Shown: positions 1 to 6,681 of the stretch, one piece after another
Layout of the letters: every line of letters begins with the position of its first letter
Numbering within the stretch: the stretch's first letter is position 1
Assembly (NCBI GenBank): GCA_041568335.1
Contig: JBFFZZ010000084.1
Span: forward strand, 1 to 10,947
Direction of reading: 5' to 3'
DNA: 10,947 bases
From: WVWW01 sp041568335
Lineage (GTDB): Bacteria; Acidobacteriota; Polarisedimenticolia; Polarisedimenticolales; Polarisedimenticolaceae
Notes under the pieces: generated by a model
The model's input: only the letters and a program-made list of their open reading frames with translations
Told to the model about the DNA's origin: nothing
Databases searched by the model: none
Translations under genes and position numbers: made by a program

Positions 1-820
1 AGACGAGGGTCGAATTCGAGGCGATCTCGCCGAGGATCACGGACCCCAGCGCGTTGCTCAACACGATGTCGGACCCCGGCCCGCCCGCGGAGAGCGGCAC
101 GCTGTGCCACTGCAGGACGCCGACGCTGGAGGCATCCGCCGCGTAGGTCAGGCGCATGCTGTCGGGAGTGAAATCGGCGGCCACCACGTTCCCGTCGACG
201 CTGGCGGAGGCGTCGCTGAGCTGGACCCCGGAAGAGGCGGTTCCGACGGTCGCCTTGTAGATCTCGGTCGCGCCCCCTCCGAACGAGGTGTCGTTGCCGA
301 AGAACGCGATCGTCGTCCCGTTCGGCGCGACGCCGACGGCGGACACCGGGCGCTGAGCGGCGCTGTTCAGCCGGACCGGTGTGACCCCGCCGCCGATCGA
401 CGCGCTGAAGACGTCGTTGACCCCACCGCCGGCATCGGGATCGGCCAGGAAGACCACGTTGGCCCCGTCCGAGGTGATCTGGAACAGCTCGACCCCCACG
501 TCGCCGACGCCGAACGCGAGCCCCGCGCTCAGCTTGGTCGGCGCGGCCGAGCCATCCACCGGCACGCTGTACAGCTCGAACAACCCCGCGCTGTCCTGAT
601 CGGCGATGTAGACCGCGGTCTGTCCGTTCGGCGTCAACGCGAAGGCGGTGACGTCGCCCGCCATCACCGCGCCGGGCCCGTACGAGCGGATGCCCTGCAA
701 CACCGGAGTCTCGTCACCCGCGGAGATCGTCGTCCGGACGGTCTCCGCCGGCAGGATGGAACATGCCGCGAAGGCAAGCAGGGCGATCACGATGCGTTGG
801 GTGTTTTTCCTTGGGTGCAT
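1..820 (-). CDS. Secreted TolB/PD40-like beta-propeller protein (3' end outside window)
   Basis: An open frame of 273 codons runs from an ATG at 820-818 off the left edge with no stop, so this is a partial gene. The start follows GAGGAAAAGG, a good ribosome binding site. Residues 1-25 look like a signal peptide: basic start MHPRKNTQR, then a hydrophobic run IVIALLAFAAC. The FAAC could serve as a weak lipobox; otherwise cleavage near LPA-ET is possible. The mature part has four related blades starting near residues 60, 113, 162 and 215. Each has the pattern (F/V)x(T/A)(P/S)(D/N)G..(V/I)x(F/Y), as in LTPNGQTAVYIAD and VAPNGTTIAFFGN, typical of TolB/PD40 propellers. Such blades usually bind proteins or ligands and I see no catalytic motif. 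It lies 22 bp downstream of the cysteine-repeat gene and is probably co-transcribed with it. Exact function is unknown. Confidence 0.82.
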   Translation of the reverse strand, partial: MHPRKNTQRIVIALLAFAACSILPAETVRTTISAGDETPVLQGIRSYGPGAVMAGDVTAFALTPNGQTAVYIADQDSAGLFELYSVPVDGSAAPTKLSAGLAFGVGDVGVELFQITSDGANVVFLADPDAGGGVNDVFSASIGGGVTPVRLNSAAQRPVSAVGVAPNGTTIAFFGNDTSFGGGATEIYKATVGTASSGVQLSDASASVDGNVVAADFTPDSMRLTYAADASSVGVLQWHSVPLSAGGPGSDIVLSNALGSVILGEIASNSTLV

Positions 821-830
821 CCTTTTCCTC
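821..830 (-). promoter_or_regulatory. Ribosome binding site of the propeller gene
   Basis: On the minus strand GAGGAAAAGG directly precedes the ATG at 820, with the GAGGA core 5 nt upstream. It sits in the 22-bp gap after the TAA of the upstream gene and fixes the start of the propeller gene. Confidence 0.6.
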
Positions 831-842
831 GTGACTCGTGCG

Positions 843-3800
843 TTACTCGACCGTGGTCACCGCCGCGTGGAATACGCGAGAGTCGGCCAGCTGAACGCTG
901 ATGACGATCGTCCCGGCGGGGAACCCGATCGTGCGCAGCCCGAACTCGCAGAGGTTGGTCTTGCAATCGAAGTTCGGATCGTCGGGGTTCGACGCGCTGT
1001 CCTTGATGTTCGTCAGCGGAAGCTCCCCGATGTCGACGTGCCGGATCGAGACGATCTGCGGACGATCCGCGATATCGTCTTTCCCCAGCGTTTGGTCCCC
1101 ACACTTCAGCCTCATCTTCAACGGTGCGTTGCTGCCGTGGTTGATCGTCGCCGCGGCCGTGTTGTAGGGATAGCTCTTGGGCACCAGATCGACGATGACC
1201 GGGCTCAAGAACCCTTCGAGGCCGTCGTAGGGGGTATCGGAGAGGTTCTGCAGATCGCACTTGTCGGCGATCCCCAGGACGAACGGCATGTCGGTGGAGA
1301 CGAGTCCGCTCGGCCCGTCGCCCTGGATGTTCAGCTTGCAGACGCGCCCGACGTCGCTTTCCTGCTCGTCGGGAATCGTGAACATGAAGCTTCCGTTGGT
1401 CGTCTTCGGGTCGAAGACCGGTGTCGAATCGCAATCGGCCGGCGTATCGAGCGCCGGAAAATCGTCAAACGTCACGCTGTCGGCGAGGAACGTCACGGGG
1501 TGCGGGTTGAAGCCGTCCGGCTCGCAGCTCATCGTGGCGACGGCGTTGAGCAGCGCGCCGCTGCCCACGTTCAGGACTTCGACCCGGGCCTGGGCGGTTT
1601 CGCCCGGCTGGAGCAGGCTGTCCCCGCTATCGTCGGCGAGGATGACCGAGACCGGCGACGGCTCGAACTCGCCGATCGTGGCCCCCGTCGCCGGGACGAT
1701 CAACGCACAGGGCCCCTGGCCGACCTTCCGGCTGCCTTTCATCACCGTCGCGGTCGTGAAGATCTCCCGCCCGATCGGCGAACCGGTCTGGCAGAGCGTG
1801 AACGACTCGCCGTCGGGAATCTCCACCTGGATCGGCGGGACCCCGCAAACCGGAGCCGCGATCACGCTGGATCCGCGGGCGCCGGACTCCGCTTCGCGCG
1901 TCCTCTCGACGCGGGGTGGCACATTTTGCTCGGTGCGCGTCGGACCCGGTCGCTCGCGGCGCGTCACCCGGGGATGTGCGGATTCCGTCACAGGCGAGAG
2001 CCGTGGGACCGGATCCGGGAACGTCGGCCGGCTCTGGGCGAAGACGCGCTTCGACAATCGCTGGGCCGGCATCGCGACCACCTCGTCGGGTGGTTCGAAT
2101 ACCGGTGAAAAAGCGTACTCCTCGGCAGCGTTGCCCTCGGGGGGATCGCAAACACACGACGAGCCCTGGCTGCAGGTCCCGGTGCCGGTCGAGGGGCAAT
2201 CGGTGAAATCGCAGACGAAACCGCACTCCCCGCAATTAAAGGGGTCGGTGTGGATGTTGACGCACTCGTTGTTGCAGTTGGTCTGGAGCGGCGGTCGGCA
2301 CTCGACACACGCTCCGCCGGTGCAGATCGAGTTGGCGTCGCAGACATTCCCACAGGCGCCGCAATTCAACGGGTCGGTCAGCAGATCCGCGCAGGAGATG
2401 CCGTCGCAGAGCTGGGAGGTCGCCCCGGGACAAATGTCGGCGCAGGCCCCGTTGTCGCAGAACTGGTCGAACGCACACGCGTTGTTGCAGGCCCCGCAGT
2501 TCCCCACATCGGTCAGTGTGTCGACGCAGACGCTGTTGCAGTACTCCTGCCCGACGCCGGGACAGATGTCCGCGCACGCCCCGCCGTCGCAGAACTCGTC
2601 GAACGCGCAAACCGTGTCACAGGCGCCACAGTTGGATTCGTCCGTCAACGTATCGACGCAGACGCCGTTGCAGTACTCCTGGCCGACACCGGGACAGATG
2701 TCCGCGCACGCCCCGCCGTCGCAGAACTCATCGAACGCGCAAACCGTCCCGCAGCTACCGCAGTTGTTCTCGTCGGTCAGGGTGTCGACGCAGACCTCGT
2801 TACAATAGGCCTGCCCGACACCGGGACAGATCGGGCCGCACGAACCGCCCGAACAGAACTCATCGAACGCGCAGACGACGTTGCAGTCGCCGCAGTTGCC
2901 GTCGTCGTTGAACGTATCGACGCAGACCTCGTCGCAGTACTCCTGGCCGGGTCCGGGACAGATGTCGGCGCAGGCCCCGTTGTCGCAGAACTCGTCGAAG
3001 GCGCAGACGTTGCCGCAGCCGCCGCAGTTGTTGACGTCGTTGAGCGTGTCCTCGCAGGTCTCCCCGCAGAGCTGCTGGCCGACGCCGGGGCAAATGTCCT
3101 CGCACACGCCCTGCTCGCAGGTCTGGTCCCACTCGCAGACGTTGCCGCAGCCGCCGCAGTTGTTCTCGTCCGTGAGATAGAACTGACAGCCGTCCTCGCA
3201 GATCGTCATGTCGGCTTCGGGACAGCAGTCGGGCTCCTCGACCATGAAGGTCACCGTCTCGCCCGTGGTGTTGGTGATCCTCTGTTCGAACCGCCCGGGC
3301 ACGAAGGTGCTGTCGCAGCTCGCGATGGTTTGCTGGGGGCTGAAGAAGGTCACCAGGCTCGAGGTCAGCGACGCGCTCGAGACGGTCACCTCGGTGGGGA
3401 AGATCGACTTGCCCGGCAGATCGAAGGCACCCCCCCCGATCCCCGGGGTCGAGATGCCCGCCATCCCCGTCCCGTAGACCGGGACCTCACGAGGGTCCAC
3501 CCGGAACATCCCCGTCGAGGTGATCGAGTAGACCTGCGAGACCGTCGTCCAGGTCCACTTGGTGCCGACGTCCGGCCCGCTCGTGAGCAGCGACTGAAAA
3601 CCGCCGGGGCCCGCGCCCGGCCACTCGAACGTGAAGCCCGCGCCGCCGGCATTGTTGAAGATGATGTTCTCCACTTCGACCGGAAAACTCTGCAGCACGT
3701 TGGTCTGGACCGTGCTCTCCTTGCCGTTGAGCGGGTTGCCGTCCAGATCGATCCTCTGTTCCGCGGTGCCGGCCGGTGGCGCCAGCGGCATCGCCAGGAC

Positions 3801-3860
3801 GGCGATCAGAAAAAAGACGAGCGGACTTCTCAGACCCGACCCGAGTCGACACTCCAGCAT
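843..3860 (-). CDS. Large secreted cysteine-repeat protein with Stig1-like tandem repeats
   Basis: A protein of 1005 residues from the ATG at 3860, which is chosen because GGGGGAGAG lies just upstream; an in-frame GTG at 3887 would add nine residues but has no such site. Residues 1-33 are a signal peptide (hydrophobic LVFFLIAVLAMPL, likely cleavage GTA-EQ), so it is exported. Residues 34-211 form a beta-rich domain I do not recognise. Residues 212-571 are cysteine-rich with eight NCGxC(x)nxC motifs. Five units of exactly 44 residues (256-475), each beginning ICPG and most with eight cysteines, are followed by two degenerate units. This resembles the Stig1-like repeats common in myxobacterial surface proteins. 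A Pro/Arg-rich linker (about 575-660) leads to a C-terminal region of about 340 residues, with a stretch near 750-780 (LLQPGETAQARVEVLNVG) resembling CARDB/NEW3-type Ig-like domains. I see no transmembrane anchor or enzyme motif. A role in surface structure, adhesion or scaffolding is inference. The stop is TAA. Confidence 0.85.
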   Translation of the reverse strand: MLECRLGSGLRSPLVFFLIAVLAMPLAPPAGTAEQRIDLDGNPLNGKESTVQTNVLQSFPVEVENIIFNNAGGAGFTFEWPGAGPGGFQSLLTSGPDVGTKWTWTTVSQVYSITSTGMFRVDPREVPVYGTGMAGISTPGIGGGAFDLPGKSIFPTEVTVSSASLTSSLVTFFSPQQTIASCDSTFVPGRFEQRITNTTGETVTFMVEEPDCCPEADMTICEDGCQFYLTDENNCGGCGNVCEWDQTCEQGVCEDICPGVGQQLCGETCEDTLNDVNNCGGCGNVCAFDEFCDNGACADICPGPGQEYCDEVCVDTFNDDGNCGDCNVVCAFDEFCSGGSCGPICPGVGQAYCNEVCVDTLTDENNCGSCGTVCAFDEFCDGGACADICPGVGQEYCNGVCVDTLTDESNCGACDTVCAFDEFCDGGACADICPGVGQEYCNSVCVDTLTDVGNCGACNNACAFDQFCDNGACADICPGATSQLCDGISCADLLTDPLNCGACGNVCDANSICTGGACVECRPPLQTNCNNECVNIHTDPFNCGECGFVCDFTDCPSTGTGTCSQGSSCVCDPPEGNAAEEYAFSPVFEPPDEVVAMPAQRLSKRVFAQSRPTFPDPVPRLSPVTESAHPRVTRRERPGPTRTEQNVPPRVERTREAESGARGSSVIAAPVCGVPPIQVEIPDGESFTLCQTGSPIGREIFTTATVMKGSRKVGQGPCALIVPATGATIGEFEPSPVSVILADDSGDSLLQPGETAQARVEVLNVGSGALLNAVATMSCEPDGFNPHPVTFLADSVTFDDFPALDTPADCDSTPVFDPKTTNGSFMFTIPDEQESDVGRVCKLNIQGDGPSGLVSTDMPFVLGIADKCDLQNLSDTPYDGLEGFLSPVIVDLVPKSYPYNTAAATINHGSNAPLKMRLKCGDQTLGKDDIADRPQIVSIRHVDIGELPLTNIKDSASNPDDPNFDCKTNLCEFGLRTIGFPAGTIVISVQLADSRVFHAAVTTVE
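2301..3095 (-). repeat. Coding tandem repeat, 132-bp period (five exact-length units plus one degenerate)
   Basis: Units read on the minus strand from 3095, 2963, 2831, 2699, 2567 and 2435. The first five are each exactly 132 bp (44 codons) and the last is slightly longer (to 2301). Units keep the order ICPG..C..C..C-VDT..NCGxC..C-AFD(E/Q)FC..C. At DNA level the interval 2521-2615 matches 2653-2747 (offset 132) with only about four differences in 95 bp, so the middle units are recent duplicates. The outer units are more diverged. Confidence 0.9.
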
Positions 3861-4017
3861 GACTCTCCCCCACTCGGCCGCGGACACAAGACCCTGGCTC
3901 GAACAATATACTTAACTAAATCCAACGCTTCCGCCGCTAATTCTGCACGAAGCCGGACCTTTCAGGACTGTACGGCTGCTCGAGTCGGGGTTTTCCGGGA
4001 ATTTGGTAACCCGAAGC
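3861..4017 (-). promoter_or_regulatory. Intergenic spacer with AT-rich island, probable promoter region of the secreted-protein unit
   Basis: This 157-bp gap separates the phosphatase stop from the next gene on the same strand. It contains an AT-rich stretch at about 3901-3920, striking against the G+C-rich surroundings. On the minus strand it reads TTTAGTTAAGTATATTGTTC and includes the -10-like hexamer TATATT about 45 nt before the ATG. I found no convincing -35 box at 16-18 bp, so the sigma class is open. An imperfect inverted repeat downstream of the phosphatase stop (TCGGGTT and AACCCCGA arms, 3976-4012) lacks a T-run, so I do not call it a terminator. Confidence 0.35.
3863..3871 (-). promoter_or_regulatory. 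Ribosome binding site of the cysteine-repeat gene
   Basis: GGGGGAGAG on the minus strand, two bases before the ATG at 3860. It supports this ATG over the in-frame GTG at 3887. Confidence 0.6.
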
Positions 4018-5286
4018 TCAGTCCGGGAGGCGGCGGAGGAGGACGATCGTCATGTCGTCGGCCTGCGGCGTGCCTGCCGCAAACAGGTCCAGGGCCGCGA
4101 CGAGGCGCTCCGTCAGCTGCACCACGGGATCGTCCGCGTGCGAGCGGACGATCTCGGCGACCCGCTGCTCCCCGAATGGCTCTTCGTCCGCGTTTTCGCA
4201 CTCGAAGATCCCGTCCGTCGCGACCAGCAGGACATCGCCCGGTTCGAGGATCCGCGAATGGACCTCCCCGACAGGCAGATCGCCCAAGATCCCTAACGGC
4301 CGGGTCGTCGAGGACAGCCACTCTGCTCGATTTTCCGCCGCATGGTAGTGCAGCAGCGGTCCCTGGCCGGCAGCGAGATAGTCGAGGCGGTGGGTTGCCG
4401 GATCCAGTTGCGCCAGGAACGCGGTGACGAACCGGTTGTCGGAGAGATCCTCCGCGAGCTGGTCGTTGATCTGCTGCGCGGCTTCGATCAACGGGACCGA
4501 GAAACGCAGGCACATGCGCAGCATCGCGCGGACCTGGGTCACGCTCAGGGCGGGCCCGATGCCGTGGCCCGTCGCGTCACCCAGGAGCACCACAAGGCGA
4601 GAGTCGTCGCGGATGAGGACGTCGAAGATGTCGCCGCCCGTCCGATCGGCGGGTCGGCACCAACCCGACACGTCGTAGCCGTCGACCCGCGGCATGACCT
4701 GGGGCAACACACGCATCTGAATCCGGCGCGCCACCTCGAGCTCGCGCTCCAGACGCTCCTTGGCGACCAGGTCCTTGAGCAGCCGGGTGCGTTGAAGCGC
4801 CACCGCGCACTGGGCCCCGAGCGTCCTCGCGACCCGCTCGTCCTCCTCCGTGAAGGTGCCGTCGTTCTTGTTCAGGACCTGCAGGACCCCCTCGAGGGAA
4901 TCGTCGTGGCCGACGAGTGGAACCGCCATCAGGCAACGTGTGCGGTAGCCGGTCCGCCGATCCACCTCCTGGTTGAAGCGCGGATCCGCATAGCAATCGG
5001 GTACGTTGATCACCTGTCGCGTCCGCGCGCACTCGCCGACGATCCCTCGATCCGCCGGGACCCGCAGCTCCGCCTCTCCCGTCGCGACCTTGGCGACGAG
5101 CTCCTCGTTGTCGGCGTCGTACAGGAACACCGTTCCGCGCTCGGCGCCGAGCACCGACCTTCCGGCGTCGATCACGCTCGCCAGCATCGTCGCCGTATCG
5201 GACGGGCGGGCCAGCGCGCGCGTGACCTTCAGGATCCGTTCCAGCGCCTCCGCTTCCAGGCGGGTCCCGTGGTTCTCGTTCGTCAT
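4018..5286 (-). CDS. GAF-SpoIIE serine phosphatase (PP2C family, RsbU-like)
   Basis: A 422-residue cytoplasmic protein from the ATG at 5286 (MTNENHG), preceded by GGGGGTGCAGGG. A longer frame exists upstream, but its extra 47 residues are low-complexity and would overlap the divergent promoter and the kinase start. Residues about 13-168 are a GAF domain. It contains FNQEVDRRTGYRT and then N139-K140, F145 and D149-E150 spaced as in the NKFDE motif of cyclic-nucleotide-binding GAF domains. A charged helix (about 165-190) links it to the SpoIIE-type PP2C domain (about 190-422). That domain starts with ARRIQMRVLP and has the metal-ligand acidic residues D219 and D222 (GGDIFD), D237 (GDATGHG), D358 (ATDG) and D410-D411 (ADDMT), so it should be active. 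Family members dephosphorylate phosphoserine/threonine on anti-sigma antagonists (STAS proteins) or kinase targets; no STAS or anti-sigma gene is in view. The divergently transcribed kinase is the obvious opposing partner. There is no signal peptide or membrane segment. Confidence 0.92.
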   Translation of the reverse strand: MTNENHGTRLEAEALERILKVTRALARPSDTATMLASVIDAGRSVLGAERGTVFLYDADNEELVAKVATGEAELRVPADRGIVGECARTRQVINVPDCYADPRFNQEVDRRTGYRTRCLMAVPLVGHDDSLEGVLQVLNKNDGTFTEEDERVARTLGAQCAVALQRTRLLKDLVAKERLERELEVARRIQMRVLPQVMPRVDGYDVSGWCRPADRTGGDIFDVLIRDDSRLVVLLGDATGHGIGPALSVTQVRAMLRMCLRFSVPLIEAAQQINDQLAEDLSDNRFVTAFLAQLDPATHRLDYLAAGQGPLLHYHAAENRAEWLSSTTRPLGILGDLPVGEVHSRILEPGDVLLVATDGIFECENADEEPFGEQRVAEIVRSHADDPVVQLTERLVAALDLFAAGTPQADDMTIVLLRRLPD

Positions 5287-5294
5287 CCCTGCAC

Positions 5295-5333
5295 CCCCGG
5301 TTGAAACGGGCCCTGCGGGCCCACCCCGGTTGA
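5295..5333 (+). repeat. 10-bp direct repeat CCCCGGTTGA, 29 bp apart
   Basis: Exact copies at 5295-5304 and 5324-5333, flanking the GGGCCC hairpin. Similarity extends leftwards (CAC before the C-run) if one base is skipped. The position in a divergent promoter suggests paired regulator sites, but no regulator is known. Confidence 0.5.
5308..5322. repeat. Inverted repeat GGGCCC-TGC-GGGCCC
   Basis: A 6-bp G/C-only stem with a 3-base loop. It lies 22-36 bases upstream of the phosphatase ATG (minus strand), so it may fold in that gene's mRNA leader. It has no T-run, so it is not a standard terminator. Confidence 0.4.
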
Positions 5334-5335
5334 CC

Positions 5336-5347
5336 GTCGTCGACGAC
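5336..5347. repeat. 12-bp perfect palindrome GTCGTCGACGAC
   Basis: The sequence equals its own reverse complement. With the outer CCCCGG (5324-5329) and CCGGGG (5348-5353) arms it forms a larger interrupted inverted repeat with a one-sided 6-base bulge (TTGACC). It is a candidate operator in the shared promoter region. Confidence 0.4.
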
Positions 5348-5376
5348 CCGGGGCACGATAGAGTACGCTCAGACGG

Positions 5377-5385
5377 TTTTTTTTT
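5377..5385 (+). repeat. Homopolymer T9 upstream of the kinase start
   Basis: Nine consecutive T in very G+C-rich DNA, ending 15 bases before the kinase ATG, in the predicted leader or promoter. It could help initiation where the SD is weak, or alter promoter spacing if its length varies. Confidence 0.5.
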
Positions 5386-5400
5386 CCGCAACGAGACGCG

Positions 5401-6681
5401 ATGCACCCACCGGCGGACGAACACCAACGGGTCCTGGCCCGCTGTCAGCCGTTCAGCGGCCTCCCCGAAGAGATGCTCGGCGCGTTACTCGAACGCATGA
5501 CCGAAGCCTCCTATCGGCCGGGAGACAGGCTGATCCGGCAGGACTCTCGCGGCAACTCGCTACAGTTGCTCCTGGAGGGCCGTGCGGCCGTGATCGTCGC
5601 CGGCGGCTCCACGGAACCGAGCGAGGTTGCCGAGGTCTCGGTCGGCGAGGTCGTCGGCGAGATGGCGTTGATCTCCGGCGAGCGAACGAGCGCCGACGTC
5701 GTGGCCCGCACCGCGGTCCGCGTGCTGAACCTGCCGGCAAACGACTTCCACGAGCTGGCCCGCAAGCACCCGGAGATCGCGGTCGTGCTCACACGGTTGA
5801 TCGCCAAGCGGCTCGGACGCTCCGATGCCGATGCTCTCGGCGGCAAGCTGATCCACGGCTACCGCATCGAGCGTTGCGTCGGCCGGGGCGGCATGGCCGT
5901 GGTCTACGAGTCCTTGCGCGAGAGCGACGGCGAACGGGTCGCGCTCAAGATGATGAGCCACAAGCTGACGTACGACGCCATGGCGCTCGCGCGGTTTCGA
6001 GAGGAGACCCAGTTGCTGTCGGGCTTCGATCACGACAACCTGGCGCGGCTCGTCGACCGGTTTTCGGCCTACGGGACCCATTTTCTCGTCGTCGAGTACT
6101 GCGAAGGTCCGTCGCTCGACAAGATCACGGCCGCCCGCGAGCCGATCCCGGAGGAGATCGTACGCCCGATCACCGGACAGATCGCCGTGGCGCTCGAGTA
6201 CGTCCACGGCCTCGGCGTGCTGCACCGCGACATCAAGCCGAGCAACGCGATGCTCGCCGGCGAGGGTTTGCTCAAGCTGATCGATTTCGGCATCGCGCGC
6301 CCGATCGGTCAGGCGGACGATCGGACGCAGACCCTCGAGACCGTGATCGTCGGGACGCCCTTCTACATGGCTCCCGAACAGCTCGAGGACACGGCGGAAA
6401 TCGATCAACGGGTCGACAGCTATGCGCTGGCCTGCATGACCTACGAGCTGCTCGCGGGTCAGCGGTTGTTCAAGAAGTCGAGCAGCTTCGGGATGTGGCA
6501 GCAGAAGACGACCGTCGCGCTCCCACCTCGGGAGTCGATCGGGAGGGGGATCAGCGAGGAGATGGACGCGTTCCTGCGACGCAATCTCGATCCGGACCCG
6601 AACCGGCGTTCGGCCTCGCTCGCCGCCCAGGCGGCGTGGTCCGCACCGATCGATGTCGAGGCCCTGCCGGTGAAGCCCTAA
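5401..6681 (+). CDS. Cyclic-nucleotide-binding-domain / Ser-Thr protein kinase fusion
   Basis: A 426-residue soluble protein. Residues about 10-140 are a CNB (Crp/cAMP-binding fold) domain. Its phosphate-binding cassette is VVGEMALISGERTSADVVA (84-102), with E87 and R95 in the ligand positions and Glu in place of the usual Pro before Arg. Residues 154-415 are a complete Hanks-type kinase: glycine loop GRGGMAVVY (161-169), VALK lysine K183, catalytic loop HRDIKPSN (275-282), DFG (295-297) and APE (324-326). All core catalytic residues are present, so it should be active. There is no transmembrane segment or PASTA tail, unlike PknB-type receptors; the protein ends just after the kinase domain. 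Order and spacing resemble a minimal one-CNB version of eukaryotic PKG. Control by a cyclic nucleotide is inferred. The ribosome binding site before the ATG is weak (GAG), with a T9 tract 15 bases upstream of it. The stop codon abuts the GTG of the next gene, so the two are in one operon. The phosphatase gene is divergent. Confidence 0.93.
   Translation: MHPPADEHQRVLARCQPFSGLPEEMLGALLERMTEASYRPGDRLIRQDSRGNSLQLLLEGRAAVIVAGGSTEPSEVAEVSVGEVVGEMALISGERTSADVVARTAVRVLNLPANDFHELARKHPEIAVVLTRLIAKRLGRSDADALGGKLIHGYRIERCVGRGGMAVVYESLRESDGERVALKMMSHKLTYDAMALARFREETQLLSGFDHDNLARLVDRFSAYGTHFLVVEYCEGPSLDKITAAREPIPEEIVRPITGQIAVALEYVHGLGVLHRDIKPSNAMLAGEGLLKLIDFGIARPIGQADDRTQTLETVIVGTPFYMAPEQLEDTAEIDQRVDSYALACMTYELLAGQRLFKKSSSFGMWQQKTTVALPPRESIGRGISEEMDAFLRRNLDPDPNRRSASLAAQAAWSAPIDVEALPVKP

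Larger units (their letters stand above)
5287..5400. promoter_or_regulatory. Divergent regulatory region between phosphatase and kinase genes
   Basis: These 114 bp must carry the start signals of both genes. They contain, in order, the direct repeat CCCCGGTTGA (5295-5304 and 5324-5333), a GGGCCC-TGC-GGGCCC inverted repeat (5308-5322), the perfect palindrome GTCGTCGACGAC (5336-5347), which lies inside CCCCGG/CCGGGG arms (5324-5329 and 5348-5353), and a run of nine T (5377-5385) just upstream of the kinase ATG. TTGACC at 5330-5335 could be a plus-strand -35 box, but no good -10 lies at standard spacing, so exact promoters are uncertain. Confidence 0.5.

Noticed and set aside
648..2108. 486-codon plus-strand open frame
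   Set aside because: It runs antisense across two minus-strand genes and the gap between them, with no domain and biased composition.
2301..3095. CRISPR-like array
   Set aside because: The regular 132-bp spacing is in frame and codes for conserved cysteine units. There is no alternation of identical short repeats and unique spacers.
3861..3887. GTG start nine codons upstream for the cysteine-repeat gene
   Set aside because: It has no ribosome binding site, whereas the ATG at 3860 has GGGGGAGAG just before it and gives a normal signal peptide.
3976..4012. Terminator after the phosphatase gene
   Set aside because: The arms TCGGGTT/AACCCCGA need a bulge and a 15-base loop, and no T-run follows on the minus strand.
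2250..4427. 725-codon plus-strand open frame
   Set aside because: Antisense to the cysteine-repeat gene and to the end of the phosphatase. Its translation is low-complexity (A/V/D/R-rich) with no domain, while the minus strand encodes coherent domains. It is an effect of high G+C.
5287..5427. N-terminal extension of the phosphatase by 47 residues
   Set aside because: It would overlap the kinase start and cover the whole divergent promoter region. The added residues are low-complexity, and a good ATG with G-rich leader exists at 5286.
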